64,000 bases of DNA from contig NZ_LLZC01000022.1 in NCBI RefSeq assembly GCF_001461825.1, positions 88,621-152,620 of the forward strand, in the 5' to 3' direction. The notes under the pieces are model-generated. The model saw only the letters and a program-made list of their open reading frames with translations, ran no database searches and had not been told where the DNA came from. The translations under genes were made by a program, and so were the position numbers. This DNA comes from Bacillus velezensis (GTDB lineage Bacteria; Bacillota; Bacilli; Bacillales; Bacillaceae). Positions 46,976 to 57,833 of this stretch are shown one piece after another (position 1 is the stretch's first letter; every line of letters starts with the position of its first letter).

Positions 46976-48037
46976 TCAGCGATTTGGATACACCATCACT
47001 TTTAAGCATTCATTTTTGTATTGAAAGGCCCGTTCCATCGCCTCTTGCGTCTTCTCCAGCGGATATTGGTCCGTTATAAGGTGCTTCGTGTCCACTATGC
47101 CGGAAGCGAGAAATTCAATTCCCTTCGGATACGTATTCGCATAACGGAAGATTCCGTAAATATCAATCTCGTTATCCGCAATAAACGGCACATTGAGCGG
47201 AATCTCGTTCTGAGAAGGCAAACCGACAATCGCCAGTTTTCCGCCCCGGCGCACGGAAGCCAGTGCGGATTGCAATGCCGCCGGATTCCCCGCTGTTTCC
47301 CAAGCAGCATCAACGCCTATGCCATTCGTGATCGTTTTGATTTCTTCACCGGCATCCTGTTCCCGGACATTGATGACATGCGTCGCTCCCATTTTTTTCG
47401 CAGCTTCTAACCGCAGCGGCTCCAAGTCGGTCACAATAATTGTGCCTGCCCCGTATGCTTTCGCTGCCGCAACGGCCATCAGCCCCACAGGGCCCATTCC
47501 CATGATCGCAACCGTTGAACCGGGCTGAAGCTTCGTTCTCGAGGCCGCATGAATGCCGACAGAAAACGGTTCAATCAAAGCCGCATCTTCATAGGATAGT
47601 GAATCCGGAATCGAGAAAACAAAGTCCTGGCGCATTTTGATATATTGGACAAACGCGCCGTCAACCGGCGGTGTCGCCAAAAACTGTACATCCGGGCAAA
47701 GGTTATAACGCCCCTCCTTACACGCCTCACAGCGTCCGCACGTAACACCAGGTTCAACAGCGACGCGGTCACCGACTTTGAATTGATCAACAGACGAGCC
47801 GACAGCTGCGATTTCTCCCGCACATTCATGCCCAAGGATAAATGGTTTTTCCACAACATAGTTGCCTATTCGGCCATTTGTATAGTAATGCAGATCTGAT
47901 CCGCAAATCCCGACAGCCATCACCTTAATCAACACTTCATCATGATTGATGTCAGGCACAGGCAATGTTTCGATTTTGATTTCTCTCGTGTTGTGCATAA
48001 CAGCCGCTTTCATGTTCTGAGGCACTGTGTGAGTCAT
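46976..48037 (-). CDS. gutB: Glucitol (sorbitol) dehydrogenase
   Basis: A 353-residue zinc-dependent medium-chain dehydrogenase oxidising D-glucitol to fructose with NAD. Catalytic-zinc motifs are GICGSDLHYY and ILGHECAGEIAAVG; the structural zinc loop TCGRCEACKEGRYNLC is complete; NAD binding is MGMGPVGLMAVAAAKAYG. The ATG at 48037 follows AAAGGA. It is the first gene of the gut operon and is divergent from gutR. Confidence 0.95.
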   Translation of the reverse strand: MTHTVPQNMKAAVMHNTREIKIETLPVPDINHDEVLIKVMAVGICGSDLHYYTNGRIGNYVVEKPFILGHECAGEIAAVGSSVDQFKVGDRVAVEPGVTCGRCEACKEGRYNLCPDVQFLATPPVDGAFVQYIKMRQDFVFSIPDSLSYEDAALIEPFSVGIHAASRTKLQPGSTVAIMGMGPVGLMAVAAAKAYGAGTIIVTDLEPLRLEAAKKMGATHVINVREQDAGEEIKTITNGIGVDAAWETAGNPAALQSALASVRRGGKLAIVGLPSQNEIPLNVPFIADNEIDIYGIFRYANTYPKGIEFLASGIVDTKHLITDQYPLEKTQEAMERAFQYKNECLKVMVYPNR

Positions 48038-48105
48038 TTGGCAAAATCCTTTCTCTGCTTTGAAATGTAAGTGCATACATTTTTGTTTTCTCTATTACTG
48101 CCCCT

Positions 48106-48160
48106 ATTTTATCTGCTTTTCCATACGTTCAACAGCCTTTCCTGCTGTATAAAAGGACAG
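48106..48160 (-). promoter_or_regulatory. gutB promoter and GutR operator
   Basis: On the minus strand: -35 TTGAAC (48127-48132), an unusually short 15-base spacer, -10 TAAAAT (48106-48111). Directly upstream is a 29-base element (48132-48160) with CCTTT/AAAGG inverted cores flanked by CTGT. It corresponds to the GutR site described in B. subtilis. The short spacer suits a promoter that needs an activator. Confidence 0.7.
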
Positions 48161-48237
48161 CGGCACTGTACTTTTTATTTTTTCATATACAAAAAACACT
48201 GAATTGATAAAATAGTACTAATAGGAGGTGCAGGCTA

Positions 48238-50739
48238 ATGGCTGAACTTGAAAACCGGACACAATTTGCAGAACTGCTGGCACCTGCCGTCAAATCGCTG
48301 AAACATCATCCTGATTACAAAATCAAAAGGACAAAGAATGTAAAAGCCGGACAGTCTTATATAGATCAAATCGCACTCCGATTAGGCGTTTCCTCTAACA
48401 CGATCAAAAGCTGGATCGGACAGATGGGCGCAAACTACATTCCCGGACGAATTGACGACGGAAAGCTGTTCGGAATGATCTGGATCATTATAGAAAAGAC
48501 TGACATGGATCCTGAATGGCTGACCGGCCTTCTGGAAACCACCACCATTCCCGTCATCAAACCCGCATTGCCCGTTTGGACGGCGTCTTGTTTAAAAAAA
48601 GCAAAAATACTCCGGAAAGACGGATCATTCGGAGCGCCGAGTGATGAAGATGTTGAAAAAGCAGTAAAGCGGCTGTTTCATGACAGACCCGGCCATGAAA
48701 CGTATGCGCTTACAAGAAAGTCCGTTACGCATAACTTACCGTCACGCCGGACCGGGAACTTTATCGGACGCGGCTTTGATATGGAAGCAATCCGGCAATG
48801 GATGCTGTCTCCGTCACCGGTCTGTTTAATCACGGGCTGGGCCGGCATGGGAAAAACAACAATCGCTCTTGAAGCAGCCTACCTTTGTGCCCGCAGTTCT
48901 ACAGACTGGCCGGCATTCAACAGCATCATCTGGATCAGCGCGGATTGGAGAGGATTGAGCTTTAGCGATTTTTTAAACACGATCGCCTATCAGCTCGGAC
49001 GCACCGAACAAATCAACAAATCAATCAACGAAAAACGGTTCGTCGTCCGCAATGCATTAGCCGCTCATTCAAACGAAAAACCAGTATTGCTGATCGTTGA
49101 CAGCATTGATACAGCGGAACGTGACATTCACGAATTTATCATCGGCCTTCCGCAAGGTGTAAAAGTCCTTCTTACGGCACGGGAAAACGTAAAACAGACA
49201 TACCGGGACGGCCTCGGGGAACTGGCGGCCATCCAGCTGAGCGGCCTTGAACAAACGGATGCCCTTGAATTTTTCCATCAAGAAGTGCACCGCTGTCTGC
49301 AAACATGCAACTTCCCGCATAAACGGGAAAAGCTGGAGCAGCTATTGCAGCTATCGCCTGACCTTAAGAATGAATTCATCTCGGCAGCCGCCGGCAATCC
49401 GAAGGCCATGGCACTCAGCATCGCTTACATGTCAGACGACGACATCCCCGCTCCCCAGCTCATACAAGAGCTTAAACAAGCAGGCTACTCATTATTGGAA
49501 TTGTTTGAGGTTCTCTTTGGCCGCACATGGGACAGATGTCATGAAGACACACGAAAACTGTGGCAGACGCTTTGCTTTTTCGCTAAGCCGCCTGATGAAA
49601 AAAGCTTGGCTCAAGCGGCTGGATTAGACGTCCGGCGGTTTCATTACGCGATTGAGCAAATGCGGTCATATGCTTTAATACAGCCGGAACGAAGCGAAGG
49701 AAGTATTCAATACGCTGCCCATCAAACCGTTGTCGCTTACGGAGAACAGCACTTATCCGAAAATCACGAATTTGCAAAAGAAGCCCGCAGCCGCTGGGCG
49801 CATTATTATATTGATTATGCGGAAACCCATATAAAGCGGGAACAGCCCAATTCTATCTATTGGAGCTACCTGCTGGGACGGAATTTAGAGCAAATGAAAA
49901 AGGAATGGCCGAACATCCTAAAAGTCATCGAATGGTCGAGCGAAACCGGACAACATGACATCCTGATCAAACTCATCATCCGCATCAGCCATTTTCTAAG
50001 CAGAATCAACCTGCCCCTGCGAATCGAATACGGATTAAAAGCCGCCGGTGCCGCCCATCAATCAGGCGAACACACGCGGGAAGCTTACTTTCGGATCGAC
50101 ACGGCAGGCTGGGCGCTGATGGAAGTCAACGATTCAGACGGAGCTCTCAGGCAAATAGAAGCCGGCCTGAAGATACTCGAACAATCAGGCGCGCCGGATC
50201 ACGACGACTTGAAAGTATGGGGAACCGCCCTGCAATCGAGGCTGCTGTTAAAAATCGGAGAACCGGAAAAAGCGGCAGCAATGCTGGACGGCATCAAAGA
50301 TCAGCCCGTCTCGCCCATTATCCGGCACAGGGTTCTTCTGGTCTGCGGCGACCTGAGTTTCGCCCGCTCTCACTACGAAGAAGCCATCACATTATACGAA
50401 GCGGCAAACACAACCAGCGCCGCATACGGCGGCGAAAAAACAATAGAAGCCTATTTCAACCTGGGCATGGCTTACGTAAAGTGTGATCAACTCGAAAAAG
50501 CGGAAAAAGCCTTTGAACAAATGCTCTATGACAAACACAACGCCAATCAAGTTGAGTTGATCTACTATTATTACGGAATGGCACAGCTGTTGTATCGTAA
50601 AGGAGAGAAAACGAAAGCGATGGAATCGAATCAAAAGGCGATTCGTTTGATTGATTCGTGGGAGCCTGGGATTGGGATTCGGGGTGAGGTTGAGCAGCTG
50701 AGAATGGTGCTTGAAGGAAATGGTGAAGTCACATTGTAG
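48238..50739 (+). CDS. gutR: Glucitol operon activator GutR (STAND NTPase)
   Basis: An 833-residue transcription activator. An N-terminal DNA-binding region has a helix-turn-helix near residues 41-62 (IALRLGVSSNTIKSWIG). A NACHT/NB-ARC-like NTPase follows with Walker A GWAGMGKT (200-207) and Walker B PVLLIVDSID (282-291), then a long TPR-like helical C-terminus. Glucitol and ATP activate it to turn on gutB-gutA-fruC. It is divergent from gutB, with AGGAGG before the ATG. Confidence 0.92.
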   Translation: MAELENRTQFAELLAPAVKSLKHHPDYKIKRTKNVKAGQSYIDQIALRLGVSSNTIKSWIGQMGANYIPGRIDDGKLFGMIWIIIEKTDMDPEWLTGLLETTTIPVIKPALPVWTASCLKKAKILRKDGSFGAPSDEDVEKAVKRLFHDRPGHETYALTRKSVTHNLPSRRTGNFIGRGFDMEAIRQWMLSPSPVCLITGWAGMGKTTIALEAAYLCARSSTDWPAFNSIIWISADWRGLSFSDFLNTIAYQLGRTEQINKSINEKRFVVRNALAAHSNEKPVLLIVDSIDTAERDIHEFIIGLPQGVKVLLTARENVKQTYRDGLGELAAIQLSGLEQTDALEFFHQEVHRCLQTCNFPHKREKLEQLLQLSPDLKNEFISAAAGNPKAMALSIAYMSDDDIPAPQLIQELKQAGYSLLELFEVLFGRTWDRCHEDTRKLWQTLCFFAKPPDEKSLAQAAGLDVRRFHYAIEQMRSYALIQPERSEGSIQYAAHQTVVAYGEQHLSENHEFAKEARSRWAHYYIDYAETHIKREQPNSIYWSYLLGRNLEQMKKEWPNILKVIEWSSETGQHDILIKLIIRISHFLSRINLPLRIEYGLKAAGAAHQSGEHTREAYFRIDTAGWALMEVNDSDGALRQIEAGLKILEQSGAPDHDDLKVWGTALQSRLLLKIGEPEKAAAMLDGIKDQPVSPIIRHRVLLVCGDLSFARSHYEEAITLYEAANTTSAAYGGEKTIEAYFNLGMAYVKCDQLEKAEKAFEQMLYDKHNANQVELIYYYYGMAQLLYRKGEKTKAMESNQKAIRLIDSWEPGIGIRGEVEQLRMVLEGNGEVTL

Positions 50740-50795
50740 TTAGGAAAGTGTGAATTCCATCTAAGATAAACCCCTCACACCTTATTTATAAATAA

Positions 50796-50837
50796 ATCAG
50801 GCCTTATCAGTTGAGTTAACTGATAAGGTCTTTTTTG
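50796..50837 (+). terminator. gutR terminator
   Basis: CCTTATCAGTT and AACTGATAAGG arms around a short loop, followed by TCTTTTTTG. Confidence 0.85.
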
Positions 50838-50847
50838 CTAGAATGCA

Positions 50848-50924
50848 TGAGCAATTCAGATGAAATCAAATATCCAACCCTTGATATAACAAGGGTTTTT
50901 GCTGTTTATTTGCATTATTCCTCC
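50848..50924. repeat. Att-like 77-bp direct repeat, copy A
   Basis: Ungapped alignment to 52364-52440 gives 60 of 77 identical bases by my count. The core is an inverted repeat, AACCCTTG/CAAGGGTT with a 6-base centre. Its right edge resembles the last codons of groEL read on the minus strand, although no groEL is adjacent here. This fits a displaced gene 3' end left by an integrative element. Confidence 0.6.
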
Positions 50925-51244
50925 TAACATCATGAAAAATTAGTTTTTAATAAATATTTTTGAATCAATGTTTAGCAGTGATGGGATACCAAATCTGTCA
51001 AAATGATAAAACCAGTACTAGGGCTACACTAGAACTTAATAGGATGTCAAACTGTATGTGGCCTTTAATGTTTAAAGCTAGCAGTAAGTTGAATGATTTC
51101 CAACTTTGATATTTCAAGTGATATTTTTTAGCTTATTCTCTTCCGCTAAGAATTTTTTAGAAAAAGTGGTAATTTCCCCTTGAAATTTAATTGATTATAG
51201 TCGATTATATATAGGTATTATATTATATAAACTGGGGGTTTTAG
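50925..51244. other. AT-rich gene-free stretch inside the remnant island
   Basis: No credible reading frame and no repeat. The last 50 bases, with TTGATT and several TATA-like elements, probably hold the old promoter of the lipoprotein pseudogene at 51245. Confidence 0.5.
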
Positions 51245-51733
51245 GTGAAGAAGCAACTCTTTTTATTCATGTCTTTAGTACTATCATTAGTTTTTAGCGG
51301 CTTGTAGTAGCTCGACAAATGATGTCTCACAGGGATAGTGATTCAAAAAATAAAAAAGCTTGAAAGACTAAAGATGACTGTTCTAAAAAAGTCGTTGCAA
51401 TATGCTGAAGCACTGGGCATGAGTTAATCTGGGCGATATAAAGATCATGAGAGACAAGATAAACGTCGTAATAAACATCAAAAATACAACTGACAAAAAC
51501 CTGACCTTTTATTCTGACCAAGGAATGTCGTTATTGGCAATTAGCTGCAAACATGTTCTTAACTGATGGAGAAGTCCAAGGCGGAATAAAACAAAAAGGC
51601 GTATTTGAATTCTCTGCTCCAGATGAAAAAATGATGTTGATAAAGTCAAAGAAATGAAATTAAACTTTGGAGATGTTGTCACATAGACTTCATGAAAAAT
51701 AAAGCTGTATCAATTACAGTACCAGTTAAGTAA
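51245..51733 (+). pseudogene. Degenerate DUF4352-like lipoprotein gene
   Basis: The frame begins GTG with a lipoprotein signal, (M)KKQLFLFMSLVLSLVFSG. One extra T near 51302 shifts the frame at the lipobox; without it the reading is GCSSSTNDVSQG. Further stops and shifts follow, but fragments remain readable in changing frames: INVVINIKNTTDKNLTFYS, NMFLTDGEVQGGIKQKGVFE, KVKEMKLNFGDVV and MKNKAVSITVPVK ending at TAA 51733. These resemble secreted DUF4352-type immunoglobulin-like lipoproteins. The family is a judgement from fragments; the decay is plain. Confidence 0.75.
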
Positions 51734-51747
51734 GGGAGAGTTTAACA

Positions 51748-52095
51748 ATGAAAAGAACAACTGAATTTGTTTTAGGATTATTGGGTGGAATTTTTGGTTT
51801 TATTGGGGCGATCATGGCATTGATTATTGGTGGACTTGATGCCTCTTTTAATTCAAGCGGTACAAGCGAAATCATTGGTTTAGGCTGGGGAGCTGTTGTC
51901 CTATCAATTTTGGGTATTGTCGCTTCAGTAGTAGTTAAGAAGAAACCTAAAGTCGGAGGAGTATTGCTCCTTATCTCAGGAATTGGCGGAGTAATTTGTA
52001 TATCAATGTTCTATTTACTGCCTGCTGTTCTTCTTATTATTCCAGGGATCATGGGACTTGTCAGAAAAGATAAAACGACAACAACAGCAGCTTAA
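51748..52095 (+). CDS. DUF4064-type small membrane protein
   Basis: A 115-residue protein with three hydrophobic segments (about residues 7-30, 43-64 and 72-105), beginning MKRTTEFVLGLLGGIFGFIG, the pattern of the DUF4064 family. A ribosome site, GGGAGAG, and an intrinsic terminator are present. It starts 14 bases after the lipoprotein pseudogene, and such genes often pair with secreted DUF4352-type lipoproteins, so its partner may have been lost. The function is unknown. Confidence 0.78.
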   Translation: MKRTTEFVLGLLGGIFGFIGAIMALIIGGLDASFNSSGTSEIIGLGWGAVVLSILGIVASVVVKKKPKVGGVLLLISGIGGVICISMFYLLPAVLLIIPGIMGLVRKDKTTTTAA

Positions 52096-52127
52096 AGAAA
52101 GGCCCTTAGCAGGGCCTTTCTTTTTTA
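52094..52127 (+). terminator. Terminator after the DUF4064 gene
   Basis: AGAAAGGCCC, a short loop, GGGCCTTTCTTTTTT. Confidence 0.9.
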
Positions 52128-52274
52128 GCCAATAAAAAGTAAAAGTTCTCGATATGTTAAATTTATACACATTTTAAAAATCCACCATTGTCAAGATTAT
52201 ATAAGCAAATTGCAGATTTACTTGCCGTAATGTAAAAGCATAACAATACTAAAAGTTTATCCTTCAAAATGAAA

Positions 52275-52318
52275 GAGGATGCTTCGCAAAAGTCCATTAG
52301 ACTTTCGGAAACATCCTC
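52275..52318 (-). repeat. Hairpin repeat, copy 2 (downstream of groEL)
   Basis: A 44-base element with outer arms GAGGATG/CATCCTC and inner AGTC/GACT, highly similar to 44413-44455. It lies about 110 bases after the groEL stop on the minus strand and is followed there by TTTCATTTTG. The rest of the gap 52128-52274 shows nothing else. Confidence 0.7.
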
Positions 52319-52363
52319 AATTTCAGAATTTCATGAAGAAATGTTATCAAAATGTTATTTTTT

Positions 52364-54093
<1,730 letters not shown>

Positions 54094-54101
54094 TTATTTG
54101 C

Positions 54102-54386
54102 TTAGCCGATAACAGCTAAAATGTCGCTTTCACGTAAGATTAAGTATTCAGTACCTTCGTATTTCACTTCAGTACCGGCGTATTTTGAGAAGATAATGCG
54201 GTCGCCCTCTTTTACTTCTAAAGCAACGCGCTCTCCGCTTTCCAACACGCGACCTGAACCGGCTGCCACGATTTTGCCTTCTTGCGGCTTTTCTTTTGCA
54301 GAATCCGGTAATACGATTCCGCTGGCAGTTTTTTCTTCAGATTCTACGAGTTCAATGACAACGCGATCACCTAATGGCTTTAACAA
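54102..54386 (-). CDS. groES: Co-chaperonin GroES
   Basis: A 94-residue GroEL cap, (M)[19 protein letters not shown], with the mobile-loop region around [13 protein letters not shown]. The start is a TTG at 54386, eight bases after GGAGG; this gives the exact family length. A 14-residue upstream extension would read through the ribosome site. Confidence 0.97.
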   Translation of the reverse strand: MLKPLGDRVVIELVESEEKTASGIVLPDSAKEKPQEGKIVAAGSGRVLESGERVALEVKEGDRIIFSKYAGTEVKYEGTEYLILRESDILAVIG

Positions 54387-54421
54387 TGTAATAACCTCCT
54401 CAATAGTATGAATATGTAATT

Positions 54422-54487
54422 TTAGCACTCAGCTCTAAAGAGTGCTAACACAGTTATTATAATAAAGAATCTCACTTCCAATTTCAA
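54422..54487 (-). promoter_or_regulatory. groESL promoter and CIRCE element
   Basis: A perfect CIRCE, TTAGCACTC-N9-GAGTGCTAA, occupies 54422-54448 and binds HrcA. The sigma-A promoter on the minus strand is -35 TTGAAA (54482-54487), 17 bases, -10 TATTAT (54459-54464). The operator lies just downstream, in the transcribed leader. Confidence 0.97.
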
Positions 54488-54622
54488 GTCATAAGAATAA
54501 AAAATTTTCACGCTTACATGATTCTCTCTCGCACTGATTTTCTCCTTTTTTCACGTCAAGTTCACTTGTGTTACAATAAGAACAAATAAGTTGATTTTAT
54601 AGGATAAAGGAGTACATATCAT

Positions 54623-55357
54623 TTGAGAAAACAGTATTGGTATATCATTTTGACATATGTTATCATGCAGCTTTCCGCATTGATCGGCATTCCTTTAATG
54701 TACAAATTCGGCTATGCGGGCGGGCACCCTACGAATGCGAATCTCACCATGGCTCAGGGGATTTATTCCGTCGTAAGCTTTTTTATCTGCCTGATTATCG
54801 TTCTCTTGATTTTGAGAACCGCGCCGAAGCAGACATTAAGAAACGGGAAGAAAGCATCCGCCGGCATGTCCGTTCTCTGGGCGGTCGCGGGAATATGGCT
54901 CGCTTTATTTTCTCAGGGAATCGCCGGGATGATTGAGCAGTATGTCTTTCATGTGGGCAGCGGTTCCGAAAACACGAAAGCCATTCTCAACATTATTAAA
55001 GCCATGCCGCTCATGATTATCGTTTCTTCTATCGTCGGGCCGATTCTTGAAGAAATCATTTTCCGGAAGATCATCTTCGGTGTATTATATGAAAAAACGA
55101 ATTTCTTTATCGCCGGACTGATCAGTTCCGTCATTTTCGGCATTGTGCATCAAGACCTCACGCACCTGCTGCTGTATACGGCCATGGGCTTTACCTTTGC
55201 GTTCTTGTATGTGCAGACGAAACGGATTATTGTGCCGATATTCGCCCATGTCATGATGAATACCATTGTCGTGGTCATGCAGCTCGGCCCCGCCCAAAAA
55301 TATATTGAACAGCATAGTGAGCAAATGCAATTAATTATTGGAGGATTGTTTGTATGA
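54623..55357 (+). CDS. ydiL: CPBP-family intramembrane protease YdiL
   Basis: A 244-residue membrane protein with about seven membrane segments and the CPBP (Abi) motifs: the EExxxR glutamates in VGPILEEIIFRKIIFG (about residues 136-151), FGIVHQDLTHL (His) and the third conserved His in IFAHVMMN. The start is a TTG at 54623 behind AAAGGAG. It is co-transcribed with ydiK (four-base overlap). The substrate is unknown; relatives act in protein maturation and immunity to peptides. Confidence 0.88.
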   Translation: MRKQYWYIILTYVIMQLSALIGIPLMYKFGYAGGHPTNANLTMAQGIYSVVSFFICLIIVLLILRTAPKQTLRNGKKASAGMSVLWAVAGIWLALFSQGIAGMIEQYVFHVGSGSENTKAILNIIKAMPLMIIVSSIVGPILEEIIFRKIIFGVLYEKTNFFIAGLISSVIFGIVHQDLTHLLLYTAMGFTFAFLYVQTKRIIVPIFAHVMMNTIVVVMQLGPAQKYIEQHSEQMQLIIGGLFV

Positions 55358-55545
55358 GGAACCCAATGACTTGGGGCTTGATTTATTTCGCAGTCGGCTG
55401 TATCTTTACGTATTTGGCCGCAAGCTCTCCGGGAAGCATGTGGTCTTTTTATTCCATACTGCTGATGGTTTTCGCCGCTTATAATATCAGCATCTCGTTT
55501 AAAATGTTCGCCTTCTCATTTAAAGTGAAGAAAAATCAAAAATAA
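55354..55545 (+). CDS. ydiK: Small membrane protein YdiK (DUF4305)
   Basis: A 63-residue protein with two membrane segments and a basic tail (KVKKNQK). The ATG overlaps the ydiL stop (ATGA) and follows GGAGG. The function is unknown; close coupling suggests it works with YdiL. Confidence 0.85.
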   Translation: MRNPMTWGLIYFAVGCIFTYLAASSPGSMWSFYSILLMVFAAYNISISFKMFAFSFKVKKNQK

Positions 55546-55546
55546 A

Positions 55547-55586
55547 AGAAAAGCCATTTCTCATCATGGAGAAATGGCTTTTTTTA
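55547..55586. terminator. Bidirectional terminator between ydiK and tatCy
   Basis: AAAAGCCATTTCTC and GAGAAATGGCTTTTTTT arms. It serves convergent ydiK and tatAy-tatCy; the tatCy stop lies at its right edge. Confidence 0.9.
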
Positions 55587-56342
55587 TGCTGATACGTCCT
55601 GATCAGATTCACTGCCGGTCTGCCTTTTCCGATACGCCGCTTTTGAGATCAGAATGCTGATCTCGTATAAAATGCAAAGCGGAATGGTAATCATCAAGTG
55701 AGACAGCAGCTCAGGCGGCGCAATCATCGCGGCGATCACAAGCAGCACAAAATACGCATACTTCCTGATCTTCGATAAAAACCTCGGCGTGATAACACCG
55801 AGTCTCGTTAAAAACATGATCAGCACCGGCATCTGAAACAGCAGTCCGAACGGAATCGTCAGCTGCAGCAGAAAATGAAAGTACTCGGTAATCCCGATCA
55901 CCTGGTTGACATCCAGGTCATTCGAAACCCGCTTCATAAAATCAACGACCAGCGGAAATAAAATATAATAAGAAAACGACACACCGCCGACAAACAGCAC
56001 GATCGAAATCGGAATATAGCTGAGTGTTACTTTGCGCTCCTTCTCATACAGACCCGGGCTGACAAACGCCCAAATCTGATAGAGAATAATCGGCGAAGTC
56101 AAAATGATGCCGATGATAAACGCGAACTGCAAAAAGATAAACAGCGGATCCGTCAGGTTAAAAGCATTAAGGGTGAGCTCTTTTACTTCATCGGCTTTTT
56201 GAAGATACACAATGATAGGTTTTGCCAGAAAAAAGCCTGCAATAAAGAAAACCGTAAAGGATAACGCCACAATCAGCAATCGTTTCCGAAGTTCGGCAAT
56301 ATGCTCCACAAGCGTCATTTGATTCACTCTCATACGCGTCAT
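55584..56342 (-). CDS. tatCy: Twin-arginine translocase subunit TatCy (TatC2)
   Basis: A 252-residue TatC with six membrane segments. Conserved family segments include LVEHIAELRKRLL at the N-terminus and AFVSPGLYEKERK. It recognises twin-arginine signal peptides, for example of EfeB in B. subtilis. It starts six bases after tatAy. Confidence 0.95.
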   Translation of the reverse strand: MTRMRVNQMTLVEHIAELRKRLLIVALSFTVFFIAGFFLAKPIIVYLQKADEVKELTLNAFNLTDPLFIFLQFAFIIGIILTSPIILYQIWAFVSPGLYEKERKVTLSYIPISIVLFVGGVSFSYYILFPLVVDFMKRVSNDLDVNQVIGITEYFHFLLQLTIPFGLLFQMPVLIMFLTRLGVITPRFLSKIRKYAYFVLLVIAAMIAPPELLSHLMITIPLCILYEISILISKAAYRKRQTGSESDQDVSA

Positions 56343-56348
56343 CCTATC

Positions 56349-56519
56349 TTACTGTTCTTCTTTCTTTTTTTCCTCTTCTTCACCGGCTAATCCCTTAGTA
56401 GCATTCTTAAATTCACGAAGCGTGTCTCCCGCCGCTTTTCCTAATTCGGGAAGCTTCTTCGGACCGAAAATAATCACCGCCACCACACCGATAACCGCCA
56501 GGCTTCCAGGACCGATCAT
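56349..56519 (-). CDS. tatAy: Twin-arginine translocase pore subunit TatAy
   Basis: A 56-residue TatA, with a single membrane segment ([20 protein letters not shown]) followed by the amphipathic helix [15 protein letters not shown] and a Glu/Lys-rich tail. The ATG at 56519 has AAAGGAGG upstream. It pairs with TatCy to form the second Tat translocase. Confidence 0.95.
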   Translation of the reverse strand: MIGPGSLAVIGVVAVIIFGPKKLPELGKAAGDTLREFKNATKGLAGEEEEKKKEEQ

Positions 56520-56537
56520 GTGCAGCTCCTCCTTTCG

Positions 56538-57185
56538 CTATTCAATTTCTTCCAAAACAGAATAATGCTTTAAGAAATAAACCAATGATTGAAGTTCTAC
56601 AGCTAAATCTATATGATGAATTCGAATGTGATCCGGCACATTCAAACGGGCCGGCGTAAAGTTAAGGATTCCCTTGATTCCGAGCGACACGAGCCGGTCG
56701 GTGATTGACTGCGCGGCAACCGCCGGAACGGTAAGAATCGCCACGGGTTCATCCTTAATGTGAAGCTCTAAATCATTAAGATCAAAGACAGGCACACCGC
56801 CTACCTCAGTTCCTATTTTACTCTGATTCACATCAAAAGCCATAGATATTTTGGTGTTATTATTTTTTGTGAAATTATAGTGAAGAAACGCCGTCCCTAA
56901 ATTCCCGACACCGATCAAAATGACATTCGTCGTTTCATCCTGATCCAGTGTTTTTCTGAAAAATGACAGCAGGTAATCCACATTATAGCCGTATCCTTTT
57001 TTGCCGAGCGCCCCGAAATAGGAAAAATCCCGGCGGATCGTGGCCGAATCGACTTTTACCGCGTCGCTCAGTTCAGCTGATGAAACGCGCTGCTTTCCTG
57101 ACGCGTGTAAATTCTTTAAAAAGCGATAATAAAGCGGCAGCCGTTTTGCCGTCGCCTGTGGAATTTTTGATTGATCCTTGTTCAT
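56538..57185 (-). CDS. rex: Redox-sensing transcriptional repressor Rex
   Basis: A 215-residue Rex. The N-terminal winged helix ([21 protein letters not shown], with [11 protein letters not shown] as recognition helix) is followed by a Rossmann domain with [14 protein letters not shown]. It senses the NADH/NAD ratio and represses fermentation and respiration genes. The start overlaps the moaC stop (ATGA). Confidence 0.95.
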   Translation of the reverse strand: MNKDQSKIPQATAKRLPLYYRFLKNLHASGKQRVSSAELSDAVKVDSATIRRDFSYFGALGKKGYGYNVDYLLSFFRKTLDQDETTNVILIGVGNLGTAFLHYNFTKNNNTKISMAFDVNQSKIGTEVGGVPVFDLNDLELHIKDEPVAILTVPAVAAQSITDRLVSLGIKGILNFTPARLNVPDHIRIHHIDLAVELQSLVYFLKHYSVLEEIE

Positions 57186-57694
57186 GATTGGTCCTCCACT
57201 TTATACTCAGATGCATCTCTTTTAAAATCACCGTTTTTGCCTCCTGTCTTTTCCATGAGGCAGGTCGGGCCGATGACCATTCCTTTATCCAGCGCCTTGC
57301 ACATATCATAAACGGTCAAAGCGCAGACTGAAGCGGAAGTTAGCGCTTCCATTTCCACACCTGTACCCCCTTTCGTTTTTACGCTTGCCTGTATATGAAG
57401 AACGGCTTCGGAATCCTTTTCCTCCCAGCCGAATGAAATGTCGACGCTGCTTAAAGAAAGCGGGTGGCACATCGGGATAATCGCTGACGTCTGCTTTGCG
57501 GCCATAATTCCTGCCACCTGTGCGACAGCCAGCACGTCTCCTTTTCCGATCTCGCGGTTTTTGATTCTGCTGTACACGTCATGCTTCATGTGTACGCTGG
57601 ATATCGCAGCGGCAGTACGGACTGTTGAAGATTTATCGCTTATATCCACCATGCGGGCACGGCCTTCTTCATTAAAATGAGAAAATCCATTCAT
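57182..57694 (-). CDS. moaC: Cyclic pyranopterin monophosphate synthase MoaC
   Basis: A 170-residue enzyme of molybdenum cofactor synthesis, making cPMP after MoaA. Conserved [24 protein letters not shown] and [12 protein letters not shown] are followed by the catalytic Asp in TVYDMCKA. The ATG at 57694 follows AAGGAG by nine bases and gives the family length. It is the first gene ahead of rex. Confidence 0.95.
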   Translation of the reverse strand: MNGFSHFNEEGRARMVDISDKSSTVRTAAAISSVHMKHDVYSRIKNREIGKGDVLAVAQVAGIMAAKQTSAIIPMCHPLSLSSVDISFGWEEKDSEAVLHIQASVKTKGGTGVEMEALTSASVCALTVYDMCKALDKGMVIGPTCLMEKTGGKNGDFKRDASEYKVEDQS

Positions 57695-57790
57695 ATTTAA
57701 ACTCTCCTTACTTCTGATCATACACTATTTTCTCCCTGATGTCTTATCCTATAATGTTCCAATTCTGATGTATTGTTTGCTGACAGCAGG

Positions 57791-57819
57791 TTGATAAGCT
57801 ACACTTAACTTATTATAAC
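57791..57819 (+). promoter_or_regulatory. ydiF promoter
   Basis: TTGATA (57791-57796), 17 bases, TATAAC (57814-57819), 14 bases before the ydiF start; the ribosome site GAGGTG overlaps the expected transcript start. Confidence 0.6.
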
Positions 57820-57833
57820 AGAGGTGAAATAAT

